Source of the DNA: Geobacteraceae bacterium
GTDB taxonomy: Bacteria; Desulfobacterota; Desulfuromonadia; Geobacterales; Geobacteraceae
Assembly: GCA_029975275.1 (NCBI GenBank)
Contig: JARKPN010000139.1
Span: forward strand, 23,669 to 87,668
Direction of reading: 5' to 3'
Length of the DNA: 64,000 bases
Within the stretch, counting starts at the first letter, position 1. Each line of letters begins with the position of its first letter. The notes below the pieces were generated by a model. The model was not told where the DNA came from. It worked only from the letters and a program-made list of their open reading frames with translations, and searched no databases. Both the position numbers and the translations under genes were made by a program. Positions 25,948 to 35,602 of this stretch are shown in pieces.

Positions 25948-25977
25948 CCGGTGCAAGTAAAGAGATTTGCACCCCGG
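25948..25977. other. Inverted repeat between der and the che operon
   Basis: CCGGTGCAA (25948-25956) and TTGCACC-CC-GG (25967-25977) form a hairpin just beyond the der stop. It may be a factor-dependent or weak terminator of the rnc-radical SAM-era-der transcript; no T-run is present. Confidence 0.4.
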
Positions 25978-27291
25978 TCAACGATCCCTTCCCCTGAACA
26001 GAAAACGGAGCGGAGTACCGGAGAAACCGAAGGCTTCCCTCATCCTGTTGGCCAGATAGCGCTCATAGGAGTCCTGGATCCCCTCGGGGCAGTTGGTGAA
26101 CACGGCAAAGGAGGGGGGACGGGTCCCCACCTGGGTCGCATAGTAGAACTTTACCCTCCTCCCCTGGAACAGTGGATGGTGGTGGGCGTTCACCGCCTCC
26201 TTGAACACCCTGTTCAGGTCCGCCGTGCCGACCCGCCGGGAGTACTGCTCCATCACCTCCTCCACGGCCGCCATGATCCTGCCGGTGCGCTGACCCGAGA
26301 GGGCCGAGACGAACAGGATGGGAGCGTAGGAGAGATGGGTGAGCCGGGTACGGACCAGATCGACGAATCTCCCAACGCTGGAGTTGTCTTTCTTGGGGAC
26401 GTCCCACTTGTTGACCACGATGACGCAGGCCCTGCCGGCCTCGCAGGCATACCCGGCGATGCGGGCGTCCTGTTCGGTTATCCCCTCCTCGGCATTGAGG
26501 ACCAGCAGCACCACGTGGGCCCGTTCGATGCTGCGGAGGGCGTCCACGGCGCTGTACTTCTCGATCTTCAGACTGATCCTCCCCTTGCGCCGGATACCGG
26601 CGGTGTCGATCAGCATGAAGCGCTTTCTGTTGCAATTGAAGTAGGTGTCCACCGAGTCCCGGGTGGTGCCCGGCACTGGATTGGCCACCACCCGCTCATA
26701 GCCCAGCAGCCGGTTCACCAGCGAGGATTTCCCCACGTTGGGCCGGCCCACCACGGCAATACGGGTCACGTCCTCCTCGTCTTCGGCAACGGCGCCCCTG
26801 GGGAAGGCCGCTATCACCTCCTCCATGAGGTCGTTGATGCCGCGGTTGTGCTCGGCCGATATGGTGAATAGACGGTCCACCCCCAAGGCGTAGAACTCTC
26901 CGGCGTCCGCCTCCTGTTGCTCACCTTCCACCTTGTTCAGCAGATAGAACACCGGCTTGTCGACCCGGCGGAGCATTTCGCCCACCTCGCTGTCCGCCGG
27001 TGTCAGACCCTCCCGGGCATCCATGACGAACAGGATAACGTCGGCCTCTTCCATGGCCAGCTGCGACTGCTCCCGCATCTGCTGCAGCAGCCGGTCCTCG
27101 CTGGCCGGCTCGAACCCGCCGGTGTCGATCAGGGTGAAGGGGACCGGGAAGCGGTCCACCTCCCCGTAGTTCCGGTCCCTGGTCACCCCCGGTATATCGT
27201 CCACGATGGCCTTGCGCCTCCCCAGCAGCCGGTTGAACAGGGTCGATTTCCCCACGTTGGGCCGGCCGACTATAGCCACTATCGGTTTCAT
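25978..27291 (-). CDS. der: Ribosome-assembly GTPase Der (EngA)
   Basis: Tandem-GTPase needed for 50S assembly, 437 residues. Two G domains, each with GRPNVGKS: the first at residues 8-15 with DTPG-type switch LIDTGGF and NKVE, the second near 180 with DTAGIRRKG and NKWD. A KH-like C-terminal domain ends RFLFRGRDR. The start overlaps the era stop (ATGA). Confidence 0.97.
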   Translation of the reverse strand: MKPIVAIVGRPNVGKSTLFNRLLGRRKAIVDDIPGVTRDRNYGEVDRFPVPFTLIDTGGFEPASEDRLLQQMREQSQLAMEEADVILFVMDAREGLTPADSEVGEMLRRVDKPVFYLLNKVEGEQQEADAGEFYALGVDRLFTISAEHNRGINDLMEEVIAAFPRGAVAEDEEDVTRIAVVGRPNVGKSSLVNRLLGYERVVANPVPGTTRDSVDTYFNCNRKRFMLIDTAGIRRKGRISLKIEKYSAVDALRSIERAHVVLLVLNAEEGITEQDARIAGYACEAGRACVIVVNKWDVPKKDNSSVGRFVDLVRTRLTHLSYAPILFVSALSGQRTGRIMAAVEEVMEQYSRRVGTADLNRVFKEAVNAHHHPLFQGRRVKFYYATQVGTRPPSFAVFTNCPEGIQDSYERYLANRMREAFGFSGTPLRFLFRGRDR

Positions 27292-28181
27292 TCGTACCCC
27301 AGCTCCTTCAGCATCCGCCGGTCCTCGCGCCAGTCCCTGCTCACCTTGACGAACAGCTCCAGGAACACCCGGGCGTCCAGCAGCCGCTCGATGTCCTTCC
27401 TGGCCTGGGTGCCGATCCGCTTCAGCATATCCCCTTTCCTGCCGATGATGATCCCCTTCTGGGAGTCCTTTTCCACCAGGATGTTCGCTGCTATGGAAAC
27501 CAAGCCGTCGGGCCGCTCCTTGAAACTCTCGATCGTGACCGCAACCGAATAGGGGATCTCGTCCCTGGTCAGACGGAACACCTTCTCCCGGATCATCTCG
27601 GCCACGACGAAGCGTTCCGGCAGGTCGGTGAGGATGTCATCCGGAAAATAGGGGACCCCCTCGGGGAGGAGCCCGGCGACGAGATCCACCAGGAGCTCCA
27701 CGCCGTCTCCCGTGGTCGCCGAGATGGGGACGATCTCCCTGAAGGGGTGGAGCCCGGCGTACGCCGCAATTCCCTGGAGGAGCCTCTCCTTCTCCACCAG
27801 ATCGATCTTGTTGACGACCAGGATAACCGGGACCTCAACCTGGCCGAGCACCTCCATGACGAGATCGTCCCTCCCGCCTGAAAGGTGCGACGCGTCCACC
27901 ATCAGCAGCACGGCGTCCACCCCCTTGACCGAAGAGAGCGCCGCCTCCATCATGGAGCGGTTGAGCCGGGAGCGGGCCTGATGGATCCCGGGAGTGTCGA
28001 TGAAGACGATCTGGGTGCCCAGTCGGTTGAGGATACCCTGGACCCGGTTGCGGGTGGTCTGGGGCTTGTCGGAGGTGATCACCACCTTCTCCCCCAGCAT
28101 CCGGTTGAGCAGGGTCGATTTCCCCACGTTGGGCCGGCCGATGATGGCCACGAACCCGGAACGGAACGGCTTGTCAGACAT
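27288..28181 (-). CDS. era: Ribosome-assembly GTPase Era
   Basis: Binds the 3' end of 16S rRNA and aids 30S maturation. 297 residues from Met at 28181: G1 [10 protein letters not shown]3 DTPGIHQ, G4 NKID, then the KH domain ([21 protein letters not shown]). An upstream in-frame GTG at 28199 is possible, but AAGGA fits the ATG at 28179-28181. It overlaps the radical SAM gene by eight bases and der by four. Confidence 0.96.
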   Translation of the reverse strand: MSDKPFRSGFVAIIGRPNVGKSTLLNRMLGEKVVITSDKPQTTRNRVQGILNRLGTQIVFIDTPGIHQARSRLNRSMMEAALSSVKGVDAVLLMVDASHLSGGRDDLVMEVLGQVEVPVILVVNKIDLVEKERLLQGIAAYAGLHPFREIVPISATTGDGVELLVDLVAGLLPEGVPYFPDDILTDLPERFVVAEMIREKVFRLTRDEIPYSVAVTIESFKERPDGLVSIAANILVEKDSQKGIIIGRKGDMLKRIGTQARKDIERLLDARVFLELFVKVSRDWREDRRMLKELGYE

Positions 28182-29253
28182 AATTGATATCCTTGTCACT
28201 GTACTTCAGATCAGTAAGAATGTTGCCGCTTCGCACCCCATGAGGGCCGGCAACGGCCATATCAGGCGAGGAAAGGAGCGGATCACCCCGGACCGCGCTG
28301 ACCCGGACTCCCTGCTCCCTCAGCAGCCGCTTCAGGTTGGAACGCCGCTGACCCACCACGTCGGAGACCCGGTCTGGTGAGCAGGAGACCTCCACTGCGG
28401 CACCGTCACGGGGCACCTCGGCGGCCAGGCGGACCAGCAGGTCGTAGCGGAGCTCCGCCTCCACCAACTGGCGGAAGGCCGGGTGGTAGGGGCCGGCAAC
28501 CACCGCCCCTCCCTGCCCCAGGTCTTCCGTGGGCTGGAGCCCCATGCGGATCACCGGCACCCGGGCCAGCATGGCCCGGTGGAGCATGACCTTGCACAGA
28601 GCCACTGCCTGTTGCAGGGTCAGAGGCCGGTAGGAGCCGGCGGCGAACAGCTCGGCCAGCCGGGTGCCGACCAGGACCACGGTGGGGTAGATGCGCATGA
28701 AATCCGGAGCGAGTGCCAGCGTGCCGGCCAGCGAGGCAAGGGAGGTCTCGGCCGAGTCTCCCGGCAGCCCCGGCATGAGCTGCAGCCCCACCCGGATACC
28801 CTCTCCCTTCAACTCTGAGACCGCCGCGGCAACGTGGGCTGCCGAATGCCCCCGCCCCGCCAGTTCGAGCACCCGGTCGTCCAGGGACTGGACCCCCAGC
28901 TCCACGGTAGCCACACCCATTCTCCCGAGAAACGCCGCGCAACGGTTGTCCACGCTGTCCGGCCGGGTGGATACCCGGACCCCGGAGACCTCGCCCGAGG
29001 CGAGGAGCGGCTGCAGCGGCTTCAGGAGCAGCTCCTGCTCTCCCCGCGGCAGGCCGGTGAAGCTCCCGCCATAGAACGCCACCTCCACGGACCCGCTGCC
29101 GCTGGAACGGCGATAGGCGGCCACCCTGTCGAGAATTTCGGCTGGGGCAGGGAGCACGTCCTCGGCGCCCGCCACCTTCCGCTGGTCGCAGAACACGCAG
29201 CGGTGGGGGCAGCCCCAGTGAGAGATGAAGAAGGGGACGATGGTCACCTTCAT
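28174..29253 (-). CDS. Elp3-like radical SAM protein
   Basis: 359 residues. The radical SAM cluster motif is CPHRCVFC near residue 15 (CxxxCxxC), preceded by [10 protein letters not shown]. It also has [19 protein letters not shown] and [10 protein letters not shown], the pattern of Elp3/oxygen-independent coproporphyrinogen-oxidase-like proteins. The acetyltransferase half of true Elp3 is missing; the C terminus (GSNIL-type [12 protein letters not shown]) is short. The specific reaction is unknown, but its place between rnc and era in an overlapping gene string suggests RNA or ribosome modification. Confidence 0.8.
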   Translation of the reverse strand: MKVTIVPFFISHWGCPHRCVFCDQRKVAGAEDVLPAPAEILDRVAAYRRSSGSGSVEVAFYGGSFTGLPRGEQELLLKPLQPLLASGEVSGVRVSTRPDSVDNRCAAFLGRMGVATVELGVQSLDDRVLELAGRGHSAAHVAAAVSELKGEGIRVGLQLMPGLPGDSAETSLASLAGTLALAPDFMRIYPTVVLVGTRLAELFAAGSYRPLTLQQAVALCKVMLHRAMLARVPVIRMGLQPTEDLGQGGAVVAGPYHPAFRQLVEAELRYDLLVRLAAEVPRDGAAVEVSCSPDRVSDVVGQRRSNLKRLLREQGVRVSAVRGDPLLSSPDMAVAGPHGVRSGNILTDLKYSDKDINYV

Positions 29254-29969
29254 GGTGCCTCAGTGCCCTGTTCCAGCCGCTCCAGGGCTTCCCTGGCCGC
29301 GGCCTGCTCCGCCTCCTTCTTGCTCCTGCCGGTCCCCCTGCCGAAAGCCTCCTCACCGACGCGGGCCGTCACGGTGTAGGACCGCTCGTGGTCCGGCCCC
29401 GCGACCCGCTCCACCACGTAGTGGGGGGCAACGCCGTAGGCCGCTTGGGCCAGCACCTGAAGGCGGGTCTTGTAGTCCCTCCCCTCGTCGTCCCGGACTG
29501 CTTCACTCAGCAGGGGACCGAAGAAACCTTCCACCAGCCCGGCCGCCCGGTCCACACCACCGTCCAGGTAGACCGCGGCCACAAGTGCCTCGAAGGCATC
29601 GGCCAGCACCGATTTCTTCCTGCGGCCGCCGGTCTTCTCCTCGCCGCGGCCCATGACCAGAAAATCTCCGAGATCGATCCGCTCCGCCAGACTTGAGAGG
29701 GTATCCTCGTCCACCAGCGAAGCCCGCATGCGCGACAGGCTCCCCTCGCAGCTTGCCGGCAGGAGGTCCATGAGCCTGCGGCTCACCAGGAAGCCGAGCA
29801 CCGCATCGCCGAAGAACTCCAGCCGCTGGTTGTCGCGTACCGGCGCGCCCTTGGCCTCGTTCAGGAAAGAGCGGTGGGTCAGGGCTTCGTTCAGCAGCTC
29901 CCGGTTGTCGAACCGGTAACCGATGGCGGTCTCCAGTCGTCCAAGGGCATGTTCTCTGTCCGGTTGCAT
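29250..29969 (-). CDS. rnc: Ribonuclease III
   Basis: Cleaves double-stranded RNA in rRNA and mRNA processing. 239 residues: the catalytic domain has the signature NQRLEFFGDAVLGF and the second metal site in ADAFEALVAAVYLDGG; a C-terminal dsRBD (DYKTRLQVLAQAAYG, GRGTGRSKKEAEQAAAREAL) follows. The ATG at 29967-29969 has no strong Shine-Dalgarno. It is the first gene of the rnc-radical SAM-era-der string, with a consensus promoter upstream. Confidence 0.96.
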   Translation of the reverse strand: MQPDREHALGRLETAIGYRFDNRELLNEALTHRSFLNEAKGAPVRDNQRLEFFGDAVLGFLVSRRLMDLLPASCEGSLSRMRASLVDEDTLSSLAERIDLGDFLVMGRGEEKTGGRRKKSVLADAFEALVAAVYLDGGVDRAAGLVEGFFGPLLSEAVRDDEGRDYKTRLQVLAQAAYGVAPHYVVERVAGPDHERSYTVTARVGEEAFGRGTGRSKKEAEQAAAREALERLEQGTEAP

Positions 29970-30030
29970 AAATAAAAGTGTTTCTTTCGTTATGTGGAAT
30001 AGTTACGGGCATTGTTCATGGGAATTTTGG

Positions 30031-30059
30031 AGTATAACGGACTATACCGATTTTATCAA
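30031..30059 (-). promoter_or_regulatory. Sigma-70 promoter of the rnc operon
   Basis: On the minus strand TTGATA (30059-30054), 17 bases, TATACT (30036-30031); transcription should start near 30024, about 55 bases before rnc. Confidence 0.7.
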
Positions 30060-30241
30060 TACGGTTGGGAGGATAGAAGCGTCTGGTCCTGAGGGAAGTT
30101 GAGGTTGCCCACGTGGGGCGCGGGCCGTTTCGTCGCCCGGCCCGGAATAGGATCTTTGCGGAGCCGCCGTTTTCGATTCGCCGCGGATGTCTCTGGAAGG
30201 GAATCGAGTATCCGACAGTTCCCGACGAGCCGATTTTTGTC

Positions 30242-30270
30242 TTGACATGTAACGCTTCCCTCAACATAGT
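30242..30270 (+). promoter_or_regulatory. Sigma-70 promoter of the SseB-like gene
   Basis: TTGACA (30242-30247), 17 bases, CATAGT (30265-30270); about 100 bases before the start codon. Confidence 0.55.
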
Positions 30271-30371
30271 AGCCGGCATTCGTTATAGAAGCCGAGCCAT
30301 AGTGGAAAGCGTCCGGATGTTCAAACGGACAATGCCTGTGTGCGGCATCCCAGCCGAAAGGAAAACTGTCC

Positions 30372-30797
30372 ATGATGAATGAGTTTAAGCCGAACAACTC
30401 CCTTGAAGAGAAGCTGTTGGCCGTGTACCGGAAAGAAATCAGAATCGTGGATTTTCTTGAGATACTATTCGATTCGCAGGTGATCATACTCGCCGACCGG
30501 GATGTGGACATTACCATACCCGACACCAACTTCAAACCGCTTGCAATCAGCTCCCCCATGAATTTCAACGTGCTCGTCGCCTTCAGCAGCATTGAACGGG
30601 CCCAGGAGGCTCTAGCCAGGTATCCTGGCTATCCCTGTGCGGTCGTTGTCGACACCGCATGGTTCCTACAGCGTGCCCATGATAACGTGGGATTCGCGCT
30701 GAATCCGGGCTGGCCGTACGGATTTGAACTCCCACCCGACGCCCTGCAGCAGTTGCTGTACCGCTTCGGCGTCAAAGAGTACGTCATGAGGAACTGA
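30372..30797 (+). CDS. SseB-family protein
   Basis: 141 residues, cytoplasmic. The layout fits the SseB N-terminal domain: SLEEKLLAVYRKEI at the start, FKPLAISSPMNFNVLVAFSS, RAQEALARYPGYPCAVVV and the diagnostic FALNPGWPYGFELPPDALQQLL. SseB-like proteins in non-pathogens have no settled function and are often lone genes near mobile or toxin loci. Start at ATG 30372 (or 30375) after AAAGGAAAAC. Its 3' end runs to the edge of the broken aldolase duplicate. Confidence 0.72.
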   Translation: MMNEFKPNNSLEEKLLAVYRKEIRIVDFLEILFDSQVIILADRDVDITIPDTNFKPLAISSPMNFNVLVAFSSIERAQEALARYPGYPCAVVVDTAWFLQRAHDNVGFALNPGWPYGFELPPDALQQLLYRFGVKEYVMRN

Positions 30798-31027
30798 GGT
30801 CCCCCCTCCTGCCGTACACGACGAATTTCTCCACCACCCGCTCCATCTCGTCGTCCGGCAGGGTGACCGGTTCGCCGATGCATTTGGCCTGATAGTAGAT
30901 CCGGGCCACCAGTTCGATCTCATCCGCCACGTTAAAGGCGGCGGCCAGGTCGGGTCCCACGGTCACCAGGCCGTGGTTGGCCAGCAGCACCGCATTGCAG
31001 TTGCCGATTGCCCTGGCCACGTTGGCC
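30784..31027 (-). pseudogene. Broken duplicate of the class II aldolase gene (3' end only)
   Basis: Over 30811-31027 this matches 32699-32915 of the intact aldolase gene at 206 of 217 positions (about 95% by hand count). It codes NCNAVLLANHGLVTVGPDL to EMERVVEKFVVYGRRG. The N-terminal two thirds, including the first zinc His pair, are absent; homology stops abruptly at 31027 where AT-rich sequence begins. It cannot make a working enzyme. Confidence 0.9.
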
Positions 31028-31199
31028 CAAATTTGTACCAAATTTGTTAATAGAATGTCGCCCCCTAGCGGTTTTTACATCTTACCAAATCTTTTTACAC
31101 AACTTTACAATGAAAAGGCATAGATTGCCTCAGCTCATAGAGCCGGCGGTACAACTTCAATACAAGCCCACGGGCAAGTCTCACCTCAAGAACAGCTAA
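31028..31199. other. AT-rich junction sequence
   Basis: About 170 bases clearly poorer in GC than the surroundings. It begins with a tandem repeat (CAAATTTGT-AC-CAAATTTGT) exactly where homology to the aldolase gene ends. No gene was seen. It probably carries the promoter of the downstream esterase gene and may mark an insertion or recombination junction. Confidence 0.55.
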
Positions 31200-32618
31200 A
31201 TGATCCTGTCTCAGCTTCGAAAAAGGTGGTCACAATCCGCATCCGCCTCTCCGGCATCGAAGAAGAGGATCGCATCCCTGGTGATTTTTACGCTGGTTTT
31301 CTGCGTTGCGGCCGGTATAGCCGCTTTCGGAGGTTTCGGGGACGACGACGGGCCGGGCGGTGCCACGTCCGGAACCGAAAACCTCGAAACAGTCCTGTCC
31401 AAGGACGTCCGGCCCGCGGAAGAGTTTCCGATAATGAAAGGGGGAACGGTTTACCTGATCCCCTCCTCCGGTCAATCCAACTCCATAGGCGCCGGCAGCG
31501 GGCCGGTCAAGCCTGCTCCGCCGGCCCACGGAAATCTGTTCGCAATCCAGGGCGGACGGAAAATGACCGGACTTTCGGAGCCGACCATTTCGGCCGTCGA
31601 TCCATACAGGAAAGAGTCTCACGTCACGGCCATGGGAAGGATGTTCGAGGGGAAGGCGACCTCGAAAAACGGCAGACGCGCCTATGTGTTTTCCAGCCAC
31701 GGCATCGGTGGAATGCGGTTCTCGGCCCTCATGAAGGGAGGGAGCACCGGAAGCTACGAAGATATCCTGAAAACCGTTTCCCTGGTAAAGGACGCCGCCG
31801 CCAGGGCCGGGGCCACCCTCATCGTGCCCTATCTGGCGTTCATCCATGGAGAGAGCGACGCGGCTCTCAAGGTAGCGTCTTCGTACCATGAGAATCTGAA
31901 CGACTATGCGGCAAGCCTGAACAGGGACATCCCCGAGATCACCGCCCAGAAGGAACCTGTGCGGTTGGTCATCAGCCAGGTTTCCAGCGGGCCGGGGTAT
32001 TACTCGATGACGAAAAGCTGGAACCATTTGTGGCAGGTTAAACAAAGCCAGTGGCTCATGAGCCGGCTCAACCCCACTATCGTCCTTGCCGGGCCCACCT
32101 ACCAGTTTCCTCTGGTAAAGGGGAAGCTGGGTCTGCATTTCACGAATGCGGGGTACGAGATGCTCGGCGAGATGATGGGAAAGGTCATGAGGCGCATGTC
32201 CGGGACCGGAAGGAAATGGGTGCCGCTTTCGCCGAAGTCCGTCAGGAAGGAGGACGGTGACGTGGTGATAGCGTTTCATGTCCCGGTGCGACCGCTAAGG
32301 TGGGACCGAACCATAACCGCCCCTGATCGCGGATTCGAACTGTCTGACAAAGCAGGGAGAGTAAATCTGAAATCGATCTCCTTGCGGGATGAGGAGGTGG
32401 TTCTGCGACCCGCCCGTCAGCTCCGAGGGAAGGTCCGTGTCAGGTACGGGTATCGGACGTATGCCGGAAATCCGGCCGGCGGCGGTGCCCTGACCGACAG
32501 CGACAACACGGCTTCGCCGAACGGATTCAGTCTGCGCAATTATTGCGTTCTCTTCGAGATGACCCAGTCGCGGAAAACCCTCAATCCCCGGGATAGAGCT
32601 CGTAAAATAAGGAAGTAA
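31200..32618 (+). CDS. Membrane-anchored SASA-type carbohydrate esterase
   Basis: 472 residues. A single hydrophobic segment (about 25-46, after a basic start) anchors or exports the protein. The catalytic domain has the sialate O-acetylesterase/SGNH pattern: Ser93 in SSGQSNSIGAG, GESD at 217-220 in AFIHGESDA, and His313 in LGLHFTNAGYE. It should remove acetyl groups from a surface or external polysaccharide; the substrate is unknown. The start (ATG 31200) lacks a strong ribosome site. It lies between the aldolase fragment and the intact aldolase, in a patch that looks acquired. Confidence 0.72.
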   Translation: MILSQLRKRWSQSASASPASKKRIASLVIFTLVFCVAAGIAAFGGFGDDDGPGGATSGTENLETVLSKDVRPAEEFPIMKGGTVYLIPSSGQSNSIGAGSGPVKPAPPAHGNLFAIQGGRKMTGLSEPTISAVDPYRKESHVTAMGRMFEGKATSKNGRRAYVFSSHGIGGMRFSALMKGGSTGSYEDILKTVSLVKDAAARAGATLIVPYLAFIHGESDAALKVASSYHENLNDYAASLNRDIPEITAQKEPVRLVISQVSSGPGYYSMTKSWNHLWQVKQSQWLMSRLNPTIVLAGPTYQFPLVKGKLGLHFTNAGYEMLGEMMGKVMRRMSGTGRKWVPLSPKSVRKEDGDVVIAFHVPVRPLRWDRTITAPDRGFELSDKAGRVNLKSISLRDEEVVLRPARQLRGKVRVRYGYRTYAGNPAGGGALTDSDNTASPNGFSLRNYCVLFEMTQSRKTLNPRDRARKIRK

Positions 32619-32680
32619 GGAGAAGCTCCGAATCCTCGGGCACCATCCGGCAATCAGCGGTCGTCTCCATGCCGGTCCTC

Positions 32681-33331
32681 TCAGGCCCGCCCCTTCCTGC
32701 CGTACACGGCGAATTTCTCCACCACCCGCTCCATCTCGTCGTCCGGCAGGATGACCGGATCGCCGATGCATTTGGCCTGGTAGTAGATCCGGGCCACCAG
32801 TTCGATCTCCTCTGCCACGTTAAAGGCGGCGGCCAGGTCGGGGCCCACGGTCACCAGGCCGTGGTTGGCAAGCAGCACCGCGTTGCAGTTGCCGATTGTC
32901 CCGGCCACGTTGGCCGCCAGCTCCGGAGTACCGAAGGTGGCGTAGGGGGCCAGGGGCACCTTGAGCCCGGAAAATGCCACCAGGTAGTGGACAGCCGGGA
33001 TCTCCCAGTTGAGGCAGGCCATGGTGGTGGCGTAGACCGAGTGGGTGTGGACCACGGCCCGGACATCGGGCCGCTTCCGGTAGAGGGCCAGATGGAAATC
33101 CAGCTCACTGGAGGGCTTCCGCTCTCCATCAACTCGCGCGCCGTCTCCATCGACCAGCGGGACGTCGGCGGGCTCCATCCCGGCATATTCGATGCCGCTC
33201 GGACTGATGGCGATCAGTCCCTGCTCGCGACTGACGATGCTCAAATTGCCGCCCGTACCGGTGGTAAGCCCGGCGGCCAGCATCCTGTTCCCGAAACGGA
33301 CTATCTCGCTTCTCTCTTTCCGCATCAGCAT
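32681..33331 (-). CDS. fucA: Class II aldolase (L-fuculose-phosphate aldolase family)
   Basis: 216 residues, closely following E. coli FucA in pattern: LTTGTGGNLSIV, SPSGIEYAGM, KPSSELDFHLALYRKRPDVRAVVHTHSVYAT (zinc His pair and catalytic Glu), AVHYLVAFSG, APYATFGTPELA, LLANHGLVTVG and VVEKFAVYG. It probably cleaves fuculose-1-phosphate, or a related sugar phosphate, to dihydroxyacetone phosphate and an aldehyde. No fucose kinase or isomerase lies nearby, so the substrate is open (salvage of methylthioribulose-type sugars is an alternative). The ATG at 33329-33331 follows GGGAG. Confidence 0.85.
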   Translation of the reverse strand: MLMRKERSEIVRFGNRMLAAGLTTGTGGNLSIVSREQGLIAISPSGIEYAGMEPADVPLVDGDGARVDGERKPSSELDFHLALYRKRPDVRAVVHTHSVYATTMACLNWEIPAVHYLVAFSGLKVPLAPYATFGTPELAANVAGTIGNCNAVLLANHGLVTVGPDLAAAFNVAEEIELVARIYYQAKCIGDPVILPDDEMERVVEKFAVYGRKGRA

Positions 33332-33582
33332 GCAATGACTCCCATTATGCCGCAATTGTGACAACCTGAACCCGTGACGCCTGAACGCCGAGACGAGCAG
33401 AATGCCGGGGCTTCATCGTCGCCGACGGCTGTTTCACACCTGCTACGCCGGATCAACTTCGTCGGACTGCCTCATCCCGCGGGAATGCAGAAAACCGAGG
33501 TGTTCCGCGCAGGCGATGGCGCGAAGGCGCCACGGGTTCAGGTGGCAACGACTCACACTGATACATGGGCGATATCGTACTG

Positions 33583-34986
33583 TCAACGAGAATCCCGGCC
33601 GTCTCCGGGGAGCTCGGGCACGGTTTCCCTGACCGGCGGTTCACGGGGTGTCGGGGAGGAGCACCGGTCGGTCAGGATGAGCATGCTCCCCAGCTTGTCC
33701 AGGAGCGGTCCGGTGGCCAGTGGAAGCTCGGCGCCTGGCGTCAGGGTGCTGATGATGGATTTGCCGACCACCTGCCTGACGCTGCCGCTGTCAGCTTTTT
33801 TTACGCTGACGCCCCACAGGGCGTGAAACACCAGCGGCCTTTCGTTCAGGCTTCCGACGTACAGCATGATATGGCCGTTCAGATGGAGCAGGGTCAGGAA
33901 CGGCACGCCGTTTTCCATAATAAAACGTTCCTTTTCGGACGGATCCAGTCTGGAGAGAGAGATCCTTTTCCCGGAGGTGATCTGGTTGTAGGAGCCTCTC
34001 GGCAGCCTGATGCCGAACGGCATATAGAAATCCCGCAGCAGCGCGGAACAGTCCCTCCCCTGGTACAGCTCCCCCCAGCCGTACGATATGCCGATCAACT
34101 CATTACCGACCAGGGCGATGTTCTCCCCGTCGAACTCCAGCGGGAACCTCCTCACCGCAGCCTTCGGTAGCCTTGCTAAGACCTCCCGCGCCTCACGGCT
34201 TCCGGAAGCAGCTGCAACCGATACCACAAAGCCGTCCCTGTCCTCCCCGATGATCGGCAACAGCGTGCCGAATCTGGCCGGTTGAGGCACCAGCCCCTCC
34301 CCCTCCCGAATCGTGGTGAAATCCTTTACGATTACCAGCAGCGGCTTTCCCATCCACCTGGCTGCCAGGCCTTCATCAACGTACGCGATATCACGCTGCT
34401 GAACCCAGCCGTTGGCATCGGCGGTCTCGGCAAAGACCCAGATGCCGTCCCGGGAAACATGCAGCACCCTGACGGGCTCGTTCAGTTTGAGTCCGGCATT
34501 CTGGAGCCTGTCGAAGGGAAAGTCGTCAGACTTTACCAAAAACGGTCTCGATGTGGGGAGCACCCTCAGGGAGGTGGGGACGATGGCCAGTGCCGCCTGC
34601 TTCATGGAAGGGAAGCGATCCAGGTCGCAGTTGGCCAGCAGTTGTTCCAGGTCCTTGCCTGGGACCTTTCGCTTGTTCTCGCCGTACCATTCTCGCTGGG
34701 CGTGCTCTCTCATGGTCGTCACGGTCCTGGCGAGATCGGAGAGCGGCGCGTCCCCCGTCCAGGGAGAATAGTAATGCATAAGGAATTCGTTCAGAAAGGA
34801 CTGTCGGCAGGCGGCATCCGGAGCGCTGCCGGGACGGAGCCGGATGCCGCCGAAGTGCTGGGGCAGGTTCCGCACGTCCGCGATCTCATAATCGACGGGG
34901 ATATCCGCAACCTCGGGCGGCTGCCCGAGGGCTGGGCAGACGGACAGCAGCACGGTCAGCAGTGTCAGGGAGAATATTCTGGGCAT
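33583..34986 (-). CDS. Exported NlpC/P60-type hydrolase with SH3-like region
   Basis: 467 residues with a signal peptide (MPRIFSLTLLTVLLSVCPALG). The middle (about 165-240) has SH3b-like strands (GLKLNEPVRVLHVSRDGIWVFAET, GWVQQRDIAYV). The C-terminal papain-like domain has Cys313 in GRDCSALLRDFY and His372 in NGHIMLYVG, the NlpC/P60 catalytic pair. It probably cuts a peptidoglycan stem peptide in the periplasm. The start at 34986 has GGAG nine bases upstream; Met at 34995 is less well placed. It overlaps nothing and follows tag on the same strand. Confidence 0.82.
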   Translation of the reverse strand: MPRIFSLTLLTVLLSVCPALGQPPEVADIPVDYEIADVRNLPQHFGGIRLRPGSAPDAACRQSFLNEFLMHYYSPWTGDAPLSDLARTVTTMREHAQREWYGENKRKVPGKDLEQLLANCDLDRFPSMKQAALAIVPTSLRVLPTSRPFLVKSDDFPFDRLQNAGLKLNEPVRVLHVSRDGIWVFAETADANGWVQQRDIAYVDEGLAARWMGKPLLVIVKDFTTIREGEGLVPQPARFGTLLPIIGEDRDGFVVSVAAASGSREAREVLARLPKAAVRRFPLEFDGENIALVGNELIGISYGWGELYQGRDCSALLRDFYMPFGIRLPRGSYNQITSGKRISLSRLDPSEKERFIMENGVPFLTLLHLNGHIMLYVGSLNERPLVFHALWGVSVKKADSGSVRQVVGKSIISTLTPGAELPLATGPLLDKLGSMLILTDRCSSPTPREPPVRETVPELPGDGRDSR

Positions 34987-35014
34987 GGGATTCATCTCCG
35001 TGGCAAAGGCTTCA

Positions 35015-35596
35015 TCATCCGGCGGCGATAATTTCCTGTCGGCGGAAGCAGTCGACGCTGTGGTCGTTGACCAGCCCGGTGGCCTGCATGTGGGCATAGA
35101 CTATGGTCGGCCCCATGAACGTGAAGCCCCGCTGCCTGAGGTCCCGGGAGAGGAGTTCGGCCTCCGGCGAGGTGGTCGGATAATCGGCCAGGGTATGGAT
35201 GACGTTGACCCTGGGCCGGCCGTCCACGAAGCGCCAGATATAGTCGCAGAAGCTGCCGAACTCCTCCCGAACGCGGAGAAAGGCGCGGGCGTTGTTTATG
35301 GCCGAGGCAATCTTGGCCCGGTTGCGGATGATGGAGGCGTCCGCAAGCAGGAGGGCCTGCCTGGTCTCGTCGAACCGGGCCACCTTTTCGGGGTCGAACC
35401 CCTCGAAGGCGCGGCGGTACCCCTCCCGTCTGCGGAGGATGGTGTACCAGGAGAGCCCGGCCTGGGCCGCCTCCAGGGTGAGGAACTCGAACATGGTCCG
35501 GTCGTCGCGCACCGGCACTCCCCACTCGGTATCGTGGTAGGCCACATAGTCGGGCTTGCCGGGATCTACCCAGGGACAGCGCACGAGATCGTCCAT
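35015..35596 (-). CDS. tag: DNA-3-methyladenine glycosylase I
   Basis: Removes 3-methyladenine from alkylated DNA. 193 residues: RCPWVDPGKPDYVAYHDTEW opens as in Tag, then FEFLTLEAAQAGLSWYTIL, RNRAKIASAINNARAF and the zinc/active-site end GFTFMGPTIVYAHMQATGLVNDH. A GTG one codon earlier (35599) could also start it. It lies seven bases after the small membrane-protein gene. Confidence 0.95.
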   Translation of the reverse strand: MDDLVRCPWVDPGKPDYVAYHDTEWGVPVRDDRTMFEFLTLEAAQAGLSWYTILRRREGYRRAFEGFDPEKVARFDETRQALLLADASIIRNRAKIASAINNARAFLRVREEFGSFCDYIWRFVDGRPRVNVIHTLADYPTTSPEAELLSRDLRQRGFTFMGPTIVYAHMQATGLVNDHSVDCFRRQEIIAAG

Positions 35597-35602
35597 CACG
35601 TC

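Larger units (their letters stand above)
29970..30371. other. Divergent intergenic region rnc / SseB-like gene
   Basis: About 400 bases with no convincing reading frame. It holds two opposed promoters (30031-30059 minus, 30242-30270 plus) and a GC-rich palindromic stretch around 30118-30145. Nothing else was recognised. Confidence 0.7.
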
